The translations under genes were made by a program, and so were the position numbers. Below, piece after piece: positions 34,845 to 43,031 of a DNA stretch of 64,000 nt. The stretch spans positions 62,001 through 126,000 of the forward strand of contig CAWBCD010000007.1 of the NCBI GenBank assembly GCA_963787205.1. The letters run 5' to 3'. The first letter of the stretch is position 1. Every line of letters begins with the position of its first letter. The notes below the pieces were generated by a model. That model made no database searches, was not told the DNA's origin, and worked only from the letters and a program-made list of their open reading frames with translations. Origin of the DNA: DATFNI01 sp963787205 (GTDB lineage: Bacteria; Bacteroidota; Rhodothermia; Balneolales; DATFMH01).

Positions 34845-36200
34845 TTAACTTAGCAATTGGTCTTTAACTTCTTTCCACTTCGTCTCTTCATTCTCAACCC
34901 AAGCCGACAGATTTTCGATGGCATGATTGAAATAAGAGGTATCACACTGGCCGGGAGCACCGAGGTGATGGTAGCATTCACTTAGTTCCTCTTTAGATGG
35001 AATCGGATTGTTGGCATATTCCCTGGCCGCTTTTCGATATGCCTCACGGAAAGGCATGCCTTCAAGGGTTAGAGAATTAGCCAGATGCGTTGCGAAAAGT
35101 GAGGAATCGAGTGCTTCGTAGCAGGTATCTTCATTAAAAGAGACGCCTTTGAGCGCTTTAGATGAGGCATCACACAACTGAATTGTACGGCTTATGCCGG
35201 CCATGGTCAGCTTTTTGATCGTCTGTAAATCACGATGATAGCCTGAGGTCATATTTGTTGTCGTGGCCTGTAATTGGGTGACCAGTCCCTCAAACTCATG
35301 CGAGAATCCACGGATCAGTTCCCATACATCCGGGTTTTTCTTCTGGGGCATGATACTGCTGCCGGATACCTGGTCATCACTTAGTGATATGAACCCTTTG
35401 TCTGCTCCGGCATAAAACACGATATCAGCTGCCAGTCGGTTGAAAACATTGGCTCCGTATTGCAAAGCATGCAGGAGACGCAATCCCTGATAACCGCGTG
35501 ACAACTGAACCGTATTTACAGAATATTGCACATTTTCGAAACCGAGGAGACTTGCATAAAGCTCACGATCGATATCAAAATAGGGCACGCCGAAACCTGC
35601 TGCCGCTCCAAGCGGAGAGGTATCAATTGATGCATAGGCTTGCTTCAATGATTTGGCTGCAGAAATGAGCAACTCGATATAACCGGAGCACCATGCATCC
35701 ACCGAATTGGGCATGGCAGGTTGCGTATGGGTGTACCCCGGCAGAAACACGCCTTTGTAATTGATTCCGATTGTTCTGAGTGCCTTTATGACTCCGATCC
35801 ATTTATCCAATATCTTCCTGATATTCTCTTTTATATAAAGACGGGTATCGGCAATGACCAGGTCATTCCGGGAACGTCCGGCATGGATTTTTTTCCCTGC
35901 GTCTCCCAACTGATCGGTGAGATGTCGTTCTATTGCCGAGTGAACATCTTCATCTGCCTTAGTGAGGCCAAACTCCCCTTCTTCCCATAAGCGATATACA
36001 CTTTTGAGCTCGTGTAACAACATATCGGTATCCTTCTTGTCCAGAAGTTTTGCCTTATGAAGCACATGAACCTGGGCGATATTACAGATGATATCGTAGG
36101 GGATCAGTTGTTCGTCACAGAGTCTGTCTTCCGCTGCCGTAAATTCAAAAAACCATGCAGAATGGACCTGTTTGTCGTCTTTTTGCCAAACCGTTTTCAT
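34845..36200 (-). CDS. argH: argininosuccinate lyase
   Basis: 451 residues. SSIMPQKKNPDVWELIRG is the fumarase/aspartase superfamily signature with the catalytic Ser. HAGRSRNDLV and GYTHTQPAMPNSV are substrate loops. It splits argininosuccinate into arginine and fumarate, the last step. It is the final gene of the operon, 2 bases after argE, and is followed by a terminator. Confidence 0.95.
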   Translation of the reverse strand: MKTVWQKDDKQVHSAWFFEFTAAEDRLCDEQLIPYDIICNIAQVHVLHKAKLLDKKDTDMLLHELKSVYRLWEEGEFGLTKADEDVHSAIERHLTDQLGDAGKKIHAGRSRNDLVIADTRLYIKENIRKILDKWIGVIKALRTIGINYKGVFLPGYTHTQPAMPNSVDAWCSGYIELLISAAKSLKQAYASIDTSPLGAAAGFGVPYFDIDRELYASLLGFENVQYSVNTVQLSRGYQGLRLLHALQYGANVFNRLAADIVFYAGADKGFISLSDDQVSGSSIMPQKKNPDVWELIRGFSHEFEGLVTQLQATTTNMTSGYHRDLQTIKKLTMAGISRTIQLCDASSKALKGVSFNEDTCYEALDSSLFATHLANSLTLEGMPFREAYRKAAREYANNPIPSKEELSECYHHLGAPGQCDTSYFNHAIENLSAWVENEETKWKEVKDQLLS

Positions 36201-36202
36201 AT

Positions 36203-37255
36203 TCAGGAGAAATATTGAGTGATTAGATCCTGGTACACTTTTACACCTTTGTGAAGCTGTTCGATTTCGATATGCTCGTCATTGGTATGGGAGACCTGAC
36301 TATGCCCCGGGCCGATTTTTACTGTCGGAATATCATGAAGGAACACCCAATCCGAACTGGTCGGCGACCCGAATCCATCCTCACCGGAAGCTTTCAAGGC
36401 GGAAGTGACCACTTTATGATTTGGATCGGTACTCGTGGCCACGTATCGATCGCTGACTACCGAAATTGATGCGTTCAGTATTTCAGAGAGCGTATCAATA
36501 ATATGCTGATTGGATACCTCCGGTATGGTTCGGATATCGAGGTATAGATCGGCTTTTTCAGGAGCCATGTTTTTAGCTGTTCCACCTTCAATGATAGTAG
36601 GTGTGATTTTTACCTCGCCAATCAAATCATTCTTAGTATCAAAAGCGATGTTTTTTAAATCAGACAGGACCTTTCCCATCTCATAGATCGCATTTTTACC
36701 CTTCATACGTGCCGCATGACCGGATTCACCTCTGGTCGTTACTTTCAGTATGAGCATCCCTTTCTGGGCAATGCAGGGGGCAAGTGAGGTCGGTTCCCCG
36801 ACGATAGCGGCATCCGGATCCTGGATGTGATTGCGCAGAAAGGCCATTCCGTTATTTACACCGGCGCTTTCTTCACAAACCGTCAGTGCCATGGTCACAC
36901 GGCCGTCAGGATTGAATCCGTTTTTGGCCAGTTCGAGCAACGAGGTGATCATCGTTGAACCGCAACCTTTGGCATCGGTGCTGCCACGTCCGTACATCTT
37001 CCCATCTTTGACAACCGGATTGAAGGGGTCTCCCACATGATCCGGGGACGGCGGAACTACATCTGAATGGCTATTGAGCAACAACCACGGTCGGCCATTA
37101 CCCACATGAATCATTAAATTATTTTCGATTCGTTCCAACTGAACGAGTCCGGTTTCATTCAAATATTGTTCAAGCCAATCCACAAGTGGCTTTTCCTGTC
37201 CACTTAAAGTGGGAAACTGGATCATCTTTTTTAAGAGATCTTCAACCTGGTGCAT
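36203..37255 (-). CDS. argE: N-acetylornithine/N-acetylcitrulline deacetylase, M20 family
   Basis: 350 residues. NSHSDVVPPSPDHVGDPFNP has the first metal-binding His/Asp, YGRGSTDAKGCGSTM the bridging Asp, and LTVCEESAG the catalytic Glu pair. GESGHAARMKGKNAIYEM lies in the dimerisation domain. Because the operon has an acetylornithine-type carbamoyltransferase, the physiological substrate is probably N-acetylcitrulline, not acetylornithine (inference). Confidence 0.88.
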   Translation of the reverse strand: MHQVEDLLKKMIQFPTLSGQEKPLVDWLEQYLNETGLVQLERIENNLMIHVGNGRPWLLLNSHSDVVPPSPDHVGDPFNPVVKDGKMYGRGSTDAKGCGSTMITSLLELAKNGFNPDGRVTMALTVCEESAGVNNGMAFLRNHIQDPDAAIVGEPTSLAPCIAQKGMLILKVTTRGESGHAARMKGKNAIYEMGKVLSDLKNIAFDTKNDLIGEVKITPTIIEGGTAKNMAPEKADLYLDIRTIPEVSNQHIIDTLSEILNASISVVSDRYVATSTDPNHKVVTSALKASGEDGFGSPTSSDWVFLHDIPTVKIGPGHSQVSHTNDEHIEIEQLHKGVKVYQDLITQYFS

Positions 37256-37269
37256 GTTTCCTGGGTTGG

Positions 37270-38049
37270 TTAGTGTGTTAGTTGTAGTTGAGTACCTTGT
37301 TTCAATGCCAGATCGGACGGAGCACAGATGATGACTTCATTCACATTGTGCTCGAGGGCTTCAAAACCATGTTGGAGTTTTGGGATCATTCCCTCTGAAA
37401 TCCATCCGTCTTTTGATCCCTGGTTAAAAAGTTGGGGATTGAGTTTCTCAATACGGGAGTGCGATCGATTTAATACACCGCCGGCACCTGTAACCAGATA
37501 GAGTGTTTCACATCCCAACGCACTGGCCAGAGCGGAAGCCAGTGTGTCGGCATTGATATTCAGCAGCCCATGATCCTCCGACCAGCTTACGCAGCCGACA
37601 ACAGGCACAAATCCTTCCTCTATCAATATTTTAAGGATTTTAGGATTTGCCTGGTGAATGTCGCCAACGAGTCCGAAATCAATGGTTTGGCCGTTTTCTA
37701 TCGAAGTCGGGCGTCGTTTGGATGTCGTCAGCATACCGTCGGCGGCCGTCATGCCCACGGGATTCAGACCATGACCTCGAAACAGGGTGACCAGGCGTTT
37801 GTTGACGGTACCGGCCACTACCTGTACGAGGATTTCACGCGTGGCATCATTGGTGATTCTTCTGCCGTTATGCTTGGTTATAGCAATTCCGAGTTGGTTG
37901 CTGAGTGAGTCAATCTGTTTGCCTGCCCCATGAACCAGTACGACGGGGCGATTTGCTTCCTGTTGTTCTTTAATCCATTCCGCGAGGATGGCCAGTTGAT
38001 CATCCTTCTCTATTAAATCTCCGCCAATTTTAACTAAGACAGGTTCCAT
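37270..38049 (-). CDS. argB: acetylglutamate kinase
   Basis: 259 residues. LVKIGGDLIEKDDQ is the N-terminal phosphate strand and VVLVHGAGKQIDSL the Gly-rich loop; SWSEDHGLLNINADTLASAL is the conserved nucleotide and substrate region of amino acid kinases. It phosphorylates N-acetylglutamate. It lacks the N-terminal helix that arginine-inhibited hexameric forms carry, so feedback inhibition may be absent. It overlaps the preceding carbamoyltransferase by 16 bases. Confidence 0.93.
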   Translation of the reverse strand: MEPVLVKIGGDLIEKDDQLAILAEWIKEQQEANRPVVLVHGAGKQIDSLSNQLGIAITKHNGRRITNDATREILVQVVAGTVNKRLVTLFRGHGLNPVGMTAADGMLTTSKRRPTSIENGQTIDFGLVGDIHQANPKILKILIEEGFVPVVGCVSWSEDHGLLNINADTLASALASALGCETLYLVTGAGGVLNRSHSRIEKLNPQLFNQGSKDGWISEGMIPKLQHGFEALEHNVNEVIICAPSDLALKQGTQLQLTH

Positions 38050-39113
38050 AGTTTCATTAATAAAGCTTTTTGGATGTGCAGGCGGTTTTCCGCCTCCTGA
38101 ATGTGAATAGCAGACTTGCTGTCCAGTACCTGGTCGGAGACGACCACATTACGACGGACCGGAAGGCAGTGCATGAAATGTCCGTTGTCGGTCAGTTTCA
38201 TATCAGACCCGGTTACTGTCCAGTCGCTGTATCCCTTACGGACTTGCTCTTCTTCTTTGGGATCCGAATAAATCATGCTTCCATGCCACGACTTGGCATA
38301 AACGACGTTGGCTCCTTTCAGACCGTCGCTCTTCGAATGACTGACCTGGAATTTGCCGGAATTGTTGCCAGAGTATTGTCTCAGCTGGTTGAGTGTTTTT
38401 TCATCGGGTGTCATTTCCTCAGGACATGCAAGAGTGACGTTTGCTCCGCTTCGTACGAATGCTTCCAGAGCTGAGTTGGGAACGGCCTTTGGAAGTGGCT
38501 TCGGATGCGGTGCCCAGCGAACGACGACGTTCACATTGGAGAGATCATCACCATAAACTTCATGGAGAGTCATCCAGTCGGCCATCGACTGGCAGGGGTG
38601 AGACTGGGCACTTTCAAGGTTGATGACCGGTACTTTGGAGATTTCAGCGATTTTGTGAATCAGGCTGTCCTGGGTGTCTGCTTCTTCGTCGGTGAGTGAA
38701 GCAAAGTGACGTACACCGAGGGCATCCACGTAGGATGTAACGACTGCCACCATTTCACGGAGATGCTCCTGTGCGTTTCCATCCATCACGACACCATCAT
38801 TCATCTCGATATTCCAGGAACCGTTACCCGGCTGAATCGATGTGATTTTGGCACCGATATGGCTTGCAGCCACTTCAAACGACATCCTGGTTCTCAGCGA
38901 TGGGTTGTTGAACAGGAGCCCAAGCACCTTGTCTTCCGCAACAGGTGAACGGAAGTTGTCGTGCTTGAGCTGCAGGCCCAGTTCGATGAGTTCGGCCAGT
39001 TCTTCGTTTGTCCAGTCCGATAGCTTCAGGAAATGGCGTAATTCCTTCGTCTGCGGTCGATGGTTGGTAATAACACCGTTTGAGTAGGTTTTCTGGTCAA
39101 CTGCTAAATGCAT
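38034..39113 (-). CDS. argF': N-acetylornithine (or N-succinylornithine) carbamoyltransferase
   Basis: 359 residues, longer than ornithine carbamoyltransferase (about 310-335). NNPSLRTRMSFE (69-80) is the carbamoyl-phosphate loop, in the SLRTR form of the acetyl/succinyl-ornithine enzymes where classical OTCs have STRTR. HCLPVRRNVVVSD is the C-terminal substrate loop with the Arg-Arg of this subfamily. In this subfamily one residue of the loop following VVMDG separates acetyl- from succinylornithine users (Glu in the Xanthomonas enzyme, Pro in the Bacteroides one). My rough alignment puts a Gln (Q115) there, so the acyl group is undecided. Confidence 0.88.
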   Translation of the reverse strand: MHLAVDQKTYSNGVITNHRPQTKELRHFLKLSDWTNEELAELIELGLQLKHDNFRSPVAEDKVLGLLFNNPSLRTRMSFEVAASHIGAKITSIQPGNGSWNIEMNDGVVMDGNAQEHLREMVAVVTSYVDALGVRHFASLTDEEADTQDSLIHKIAEISKVPVINLESAQSHPCQSMADWMTLHEVYGDDLSNVNVVVRWAPHPKPLPKAVPNSALEAFVRSGANVTLACPEEMTPDEKTLNQLRQYSGNNSGKFQVSHSKSDGLKGANVVYAKSWHGSMIYSDPKEEEQVRKGYSDWTVTGSDMKLTDNGHFMHCLPVRRNVVVSDQVLDSKSAIHIQEAENRLHIQKALLMKLWNLS

Positions 39114-39142
39114 GGCAACGTATCAGTTATAAATGAATAAAA

Positions 39143-40165
39143 TCAGAGTACCGAACCGGGTTGCTGAAGGCCGGCGTCTTCGTCCAGACCGCACATAATG
39201 TTCAGATCCTGTACGGCCTGCCCGGCTGCACCCTTCAACAGGTTATCGATGGCGGCGCATACTACAACAGCGTTGTCTTTTTGCTGCCATCCGATATCGA
39301 TATAATTGCTTCCGACGACATGCTTCAATTGAGGAGTTTGGTCACCGACTCGCACGAATGAAGCATTTTTGTAGTATTCGTTATACAAATCACTAAGAGA
39401 GATAGAATGGCTCAGGGTAAAAGAGGCTGTCAGCCAGATACCACGGACGAACGGCCCCGAAACAGGTGTAAAACGAAGATCCGCATCATGTCCGGATAAT
39501 GTTGATATCGTCTGATTGATCTCGCCCAGATGTTGATGCTTCAGTACCTTATAGGCCTTCATGTTGCCGGTTCGGTAAGAAAAATGAACCGCGTCGGACA
39601 GTCCGGCACCCGATCCGGATGAACCGGTTATGGCCGTTATATGGTAGGTGTCGGCTGCATCCTGGATGATGGCCGGCAGCAGCGCCAGTTGTATGGCTGT
39701 GGCGAAACAGCCGGGAACAGCGACATATGAAGATTGAGCAATATCATCATGAAAGTATTCGGGTAATCCATATACAAACTGATCCAACAGACCGGTATAG
39801 GCATGCTCGTAACCGTAGTAGATTTTGTAAGCGTCTGCCTGCTTAAGGCGGAAATCAGAACCGATATCGACAATTTTTCCCTGGTAGCCGTTATCCAGCA
39901 CTTCTGCGATGGGTTGAGCGGACTGTCCATGTGGCAGCGCGAAGAGGAGAACGTCTGCATCGTCATTGGGAAGTTGATCCATCCCTGAAAAAGATTGGTC
40001 GATGGTGCCCCTGAATGCCGGGAAGAGATTGGAGAACGATTCTCCGGCATTACGATTGGCATAGATCGTATGGAGCTGAAGATCCGGATGGCCATGGATG
40101 AGACGAACAGCCTCCATGCCAGCCAGACCACTACCACCGACAACCGATACAGAGATTCCTTTCAT
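39143..40165 (-). CDS. argC: N-acetyl-gamma-glutamyl-phosphate reductase
   Basis: 340 residues. VSVVGGSGLAGMEAVRLIHG is the NADPH loop and VAVPGCFATAIQLALLPAI contains the catalytic Cys. LRFTPVSGPFVRGIW is the substrate-binding block. It reduces N-acetylglutamyl phosphate to the semialdehyde. Next to the DUF1611 gene with 3 bases between. Confidence 0.95.
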   Translation of the reverse strand: MKGISVSVVGGSGLAGMEAVRLIHGHPDLQLHTIYANRNAGESFSNLFPAFRGTIDQSFSGMDQLPNDDADVLLFALPHGQSAQPIAEVLDNGYQGKIVDIGSDFRLKQADAYKIYYGYEHAYTGLLDQFVYGLPEYFHDDIAQSSYVAVPGCFATAIQLALLPAIIQDAADTYHITAITGSSGSGAGLSDAVHFSYRTGNMKAYKVLKHQHLGEINQTISTLSGHDADLRFTPVSGPFVRGIWLTASFTLSHSISLSDLYNEYYKNASFVRVGDQTPQLKHVVGSNYIDIGWQQKDNAVVVCAAIDNLLKGAAGQAVQDLNIMCGLDEDAGLQQPGSVL

Positions 40166-40168
40166 GGA

Positions 40169-41239
40169 TCAGGCAACCTGGATTTTGTGTTTCGTATTGC
40201 TGGATAGTTCATCAAGCACATACTCGACAAGAGTATTGGGATGCTGCATGGCGTTGGCGGCCTGGATACCCAGGGTTTTCGTGATATATCGGACACCGAC
40301 AATGTTGTCGGTAACGGGACCGGTTATCAGGTTGAGTTCGTGATTGTATTGGGAACGAAAGAGTTTGTCGAGTGCCCAGCAACCGGTAAGGTCCTGGGCA
40401 GCAGCTACATGAACGGCTATATGTTGCTGAATCTCCTTGTCCATCAGCAGACTGTCAACGCCGTATGCACCGATCACACCGTCTCCGAATTCAAGGACGA
40501 TCGCATCCGGCGAGTAAGAATTCAGATGTTTAATCAACCCTTTGGCCATCGTCACTACATTTTGATGGGTCGTAGAAACGAGTCCTGCTTCCGAGAAGTT
40601 GGTGCAAACGACGGCGCCTTTATCTTTCATTGCTTTGGTATCACGTAAAAGACTGGCACCTGTGAGTTTGGCCGCTGCAACGCGCAATCCCTTTTGTGTC
40701 AGCTTTTCAATGATGGAAGAGGCGGCGTAAGTCTTGCCGACGTTCATGCAGGTCCCCGTGACAGCGATCAGGGGAGCACTGTGGGGGAGATGGTCCTCCC
40801 ATTCAATGGCAAAGTCGCTGATCGACGCGTGTTTGTAGGTATCATCATGGTAGATCATTACCGCGCCGATCACTTCGACTCTTGTTGCCGGACCATAAGC
40901 AGGGTAATCGGACTGGCACAATCCGATGATCCCACCCATATTTAAAACGTGAAGGATGTCGCTTTTTTTTATCTGGCGGGGCACAATGCCACTGTACCCG
41001 CGTAGTGCCTGACGCTCACCGAGTGTTCCAACGAGGATTTTATCACGCTTGAGGGTTACGAACTCACCGTTTCGCAACTCAACCTGGTTGTAGGTAGTCT
41101 TTTCATCCAAAATGCGTACCGCGACCAGAAAACCTTCTCTGGCAACGATGTTGTCTGAGACGATCAGATGATGATCCATAGGCACGTTGCTCGTGCTTGA
41201 GGAGATGATATCCGCGTCCAGAGTCTTGCTGTTCTCCAT
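40169..41239 (-). CDS. DUF1611-family protein, candidate glutamate N-acetyltransferase
   Basis: 356 residues. An N-terminal beta-rich domain (about 25-150) precedes a P-loop domain with TGTCMNVGKT (161-170), then AAKLTGASLLRDTKAM, FGDGVIGAYGVDSLL and TGPVTDNIVGVRYI. This layout matches DUF1611. One member, DgcN, has been reported as a D-glutamate N-acetyltransferase (from memory). Here the gene sits between argG and argC in an operon that lacks argA and argJ, and other members of this bacterial group have an acetyltransferase gene in such operons. It is therefore a strong candidate for N-acetyl-L-glutamate synthase, or for another acyl-glutamate enzyme. A regulatory or arginine-ligase role is also possible. 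Confidence 0.75.
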   Translation of the reverse strand: MENSKTLDADIISSSTSNVPMDHHLIVSDNIVAREGFLVAVRILDEKTTYNQVELRNGEFVTLKRDKILVGTLGERQALRGYSGIVPRQIKKSDILHVLNMGGIIGLCQSDYPAYGPATRVEVIGAVMIYHDDTYKHASISDFAIEWEDHLPHSAPLIAVTGTCMNVGKTYAASSIIEKLTQKGLRVAAAKLTGASLLRDTKAMKDKGAVVCTNFSEAGLVSTTHQNVVTMAKGLIKHLNSYSPDAIVLEFGDGVIGAYGVDSLLMDKEIQQHIAVHVAAAQDLTGCWALDKLFRSQYNHELNLITGPVTDNIVGVRYITKTLGIQAANAMQHPNTLVEYVLDELSSNTKHKIQVA

Positions 41240-41255
41240 GGTGTTATTACCTGTT

Positions 41256-42440
41256 TTACTGTTTATTGCTCAAAATTGATGTGATGCCGTAAATTTTGCT
41301 GAATGCTCTGGCTTCTTCGCCATTCCAGAGTTGGCTGCTCTCGCCATACTGAGCCTTGCCGTTCATCAGCGAGTTTGGCGACTCCACGCCAAGAGGAAAT
41401 GTATTGCCTCTGTATAAATACAGATTCGTGGTCCCGTCTACACGTTCCTGAGTAGCATCCAGGAACGACTCGATGTTACGCATGACCGGATCGAAATACT
41501 GTGCTTCATGCAATAACATGCCGTAGTAGTCAGACAAAGTGTCTTTAAGATGACGCTGCCATTTGGTCAGAATTTGCTTTTCAAGTTCGCGGTGTGCGGC
41601 ATAGACCAGTGTGGCGACAGGGGCCTCAAAACCGATACGGCCTTTAATGCCGAGTATGGTGTCGCCGGTGTGCATGCCGCGACCAATCCCGTGTTTGACA
41701 GCCGCCTTTTTAATAGACTGTAATAAGTTAAGTGGTGTATCTGATTCCCCGTTCACTGCAACAGGAAGTCCCTGCTCAAAAGTAATGCTGAATTCTTCTG
41801 GTTTGTCATCAAAAAGATGGGGAGCCTTTAGTTCAGGAAACGCCTCGGGTGGCAGTGCCTTGTTTGGAGTCAGTGTTTCATAACCGCCGATCGTGGTGCC
41901 CCAGATACCGGCATTGATGGAATAAGGTGCTTTCGAACCGGAATATTCAAAACCGTCGTCTTTAAGAATCTTGATCTGTTGCTCGCGGGTGAACTTTTCT
42001 TCTCGGATAGGAGTGATGATCTGCATGTCTGGATTGACCACGCGTAACGCCACATCAAAACGAACCTGGTCATTTCCGGCACCCGTGGAACCGTGAGCTA
42101 CCGCATCTGCTCCGATATTCTTTGCATATTCAGCGATCAGCATGGCCTGGATGAAGCGTTCAGCACCAACACTAAGGGGGTAGGTGCGGTCGCGTAACAC
42201 ATTGCCCTTTATCAGATAAGCAATAATTTTAGAATAAATCAGATCCGTACCATCGAGGGTAGCATGTGAATCGGCGCCGAGTGCAAGTGACTTTTCCTCG
42301 AGCGTGTCTTTTTGTTCGGATGTCATGCCAAGGCAATCCACGGTTACGGTGTGAACCTCGCAACCGTATTTATTCTTTAGGTACGGAACACAAAAACTGG
42401 TATCTAAACCACCGCTAAATGCGAGAACAATCTTATTCAT
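41256..42440 (-). CDS. argG: argininosuccinate synthase
   Basis: 394 residues. LAFSGGLDTSFCVPYLKNKY is the ATP pyrophosphatase loop; VAHGSTGAGNDQVRFD and KAPYSINAGIWGTTIGGYE are the substrate regions. It joins citrulline and aspartate. It is the first gene of the minus-strand operon and is preceded by a leader with a terminator hairpin (42468-42499) and a small structured element (42540-42589). Confidence 0.95.
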   Translation of the reverse strand: MNKIVLAFSGGLDTSFCVPYLKNKYGCEVHTVTVDCLGMTSEQKDTLEEKSLALGADSHATLDGTDLIYSKIIAYLIKGNVLRDRTYPLSVGAERFIQAMLIAEYAKNIGADAVAHGSTGAGNDQVRFDVALRVVNPDMQIITPIREEKFTREQQIKILKDDGFEYSGSKAPYSINAGIWGTTIGGYETLTPNKALPPEAFPELKAPHLFDDKPEEFSITFEQGLPVAVNGESDTPLNLLQSIKKAAVKHGIGRGMHTGDTILGIKGRIGFEAPVATLVYAAHRELEKQILTKWQRHLKDTLSDYYGMLLHEAQYFDPVMRNIESFLDATQERVDGTTNLYLYRGNTFPLGVESPNSLMNGKAQYGESSQLWNGEEARAFSKIYGITSILSNKQ

Positions 42441-42467
42441 AAATCGAAAACACTGGTTGTTAAAACG

Positions 42468-42499
42468 AAAAAAGGCAGAACCGGGAAAGTTCTGCCTTT
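42468..42499 (-). terminator. leader terminator upstream of argG (attenuator candidate)
   Basis: On the minus strand AAAGGCAGAAC pairs perfectly with GTTCTGCCTTT around a TTTCCCG loop (42499-42471), followed directly by six T. It lies only about 27 bases before the argG start and no gene ends upstream of it on this strand, so it is placed to attenuate argG. Confidence 0.75.
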
Positions 42500-42539
42500 G
42501 ACTGAAATTCGAAAAATTTTACACGAAATCACCTTATGG

Positions 42540-42589
42540 CATAGCTTTCCCTTCCGTTTGAATCTAACGGTCGCCGCCGGAGAGCTATG
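42540..42589 (-). ncRNA. small structured leader element upstream of argG
   Basis: On the minus strand CATAGCT (42589-42583) pairs with AGCTATG (42546-42540), enclosing an inner CCGTT/AACGG stem (42570-42566 with 42558-42554) and asymmetric GC-rich joining strands (CTCCGGCGGCGA and AAGGGAA). A stem closing unpaired, base-rich joints is the pattern of a small aptamer. GGGAAAG in it is complementary to CUUUCCC in the loop side of the following terminator. I compared it with the common riboswitches I know and matched none. Confidence 0.45.
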
Positions 42590-43031
42590 TTAACTGGATA
42601 TGTAGGTAGTGATTTCATTTATTTCAAGGTTAAGAAATTAATCTCTAACAATGCAACTATTATTCAAAAAAAATTAAAAAAAATACAAAATGATGCTATT
42701 CAACGATGTTATTCATGATAACGGGAATAATAAACAGAAGAGTACAATATGGAAGCGCTTTTCTAAAAAATAAAATTCACTCTTTTGAAATAAGGATGAT
42801 ATATAATGAGGAAAAATAGGTAAAAATGTATGATGCACAGATAGTTTGAGGATAAAAAAATACGATTTCGATGTTTGAAAGTGTGTGATAAGTTTTATTA
42901 TTGAATAGTGCGTGAAGTTTCCGGGAATCATCATTTGAATGATATTGGTTTTATGGCTAACATCCCCGGATATTTTATCCCGAAGGCATCAGGAATCCTT
43001 TAGCGGATTCCATAGATATAAATCAAGGTTA
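42590..43031. other. intergenic region between divergent argG leader and aspartokinase
   Basis: AT-rich, no supported gene; the minus-strand frame at 42713-42934 has no ribosome site and a composition set by the AT content. A hairpin GGAATCC/GGATTCC (42991-43010) lies 22 bases before the aspartokinase start. Promoters for both directions are expected but not placed. Confidence 0.45.

Noticed and set aside
42713..42934. 73-codon minus-strand frame upstream of argG as a possible leader peptide
   Set aside because: No arginine codons of note, no ribosome site; its Phe/Leu/Ser content reflects AT-rich DNA.
42939..43031. Aspartokinase start at 42939, giving 31 extra residues
   Set aside because: The conserved N-terminus begins at 43032 with an AAGG ribosome site; the extra residues have no counterpart in the family.
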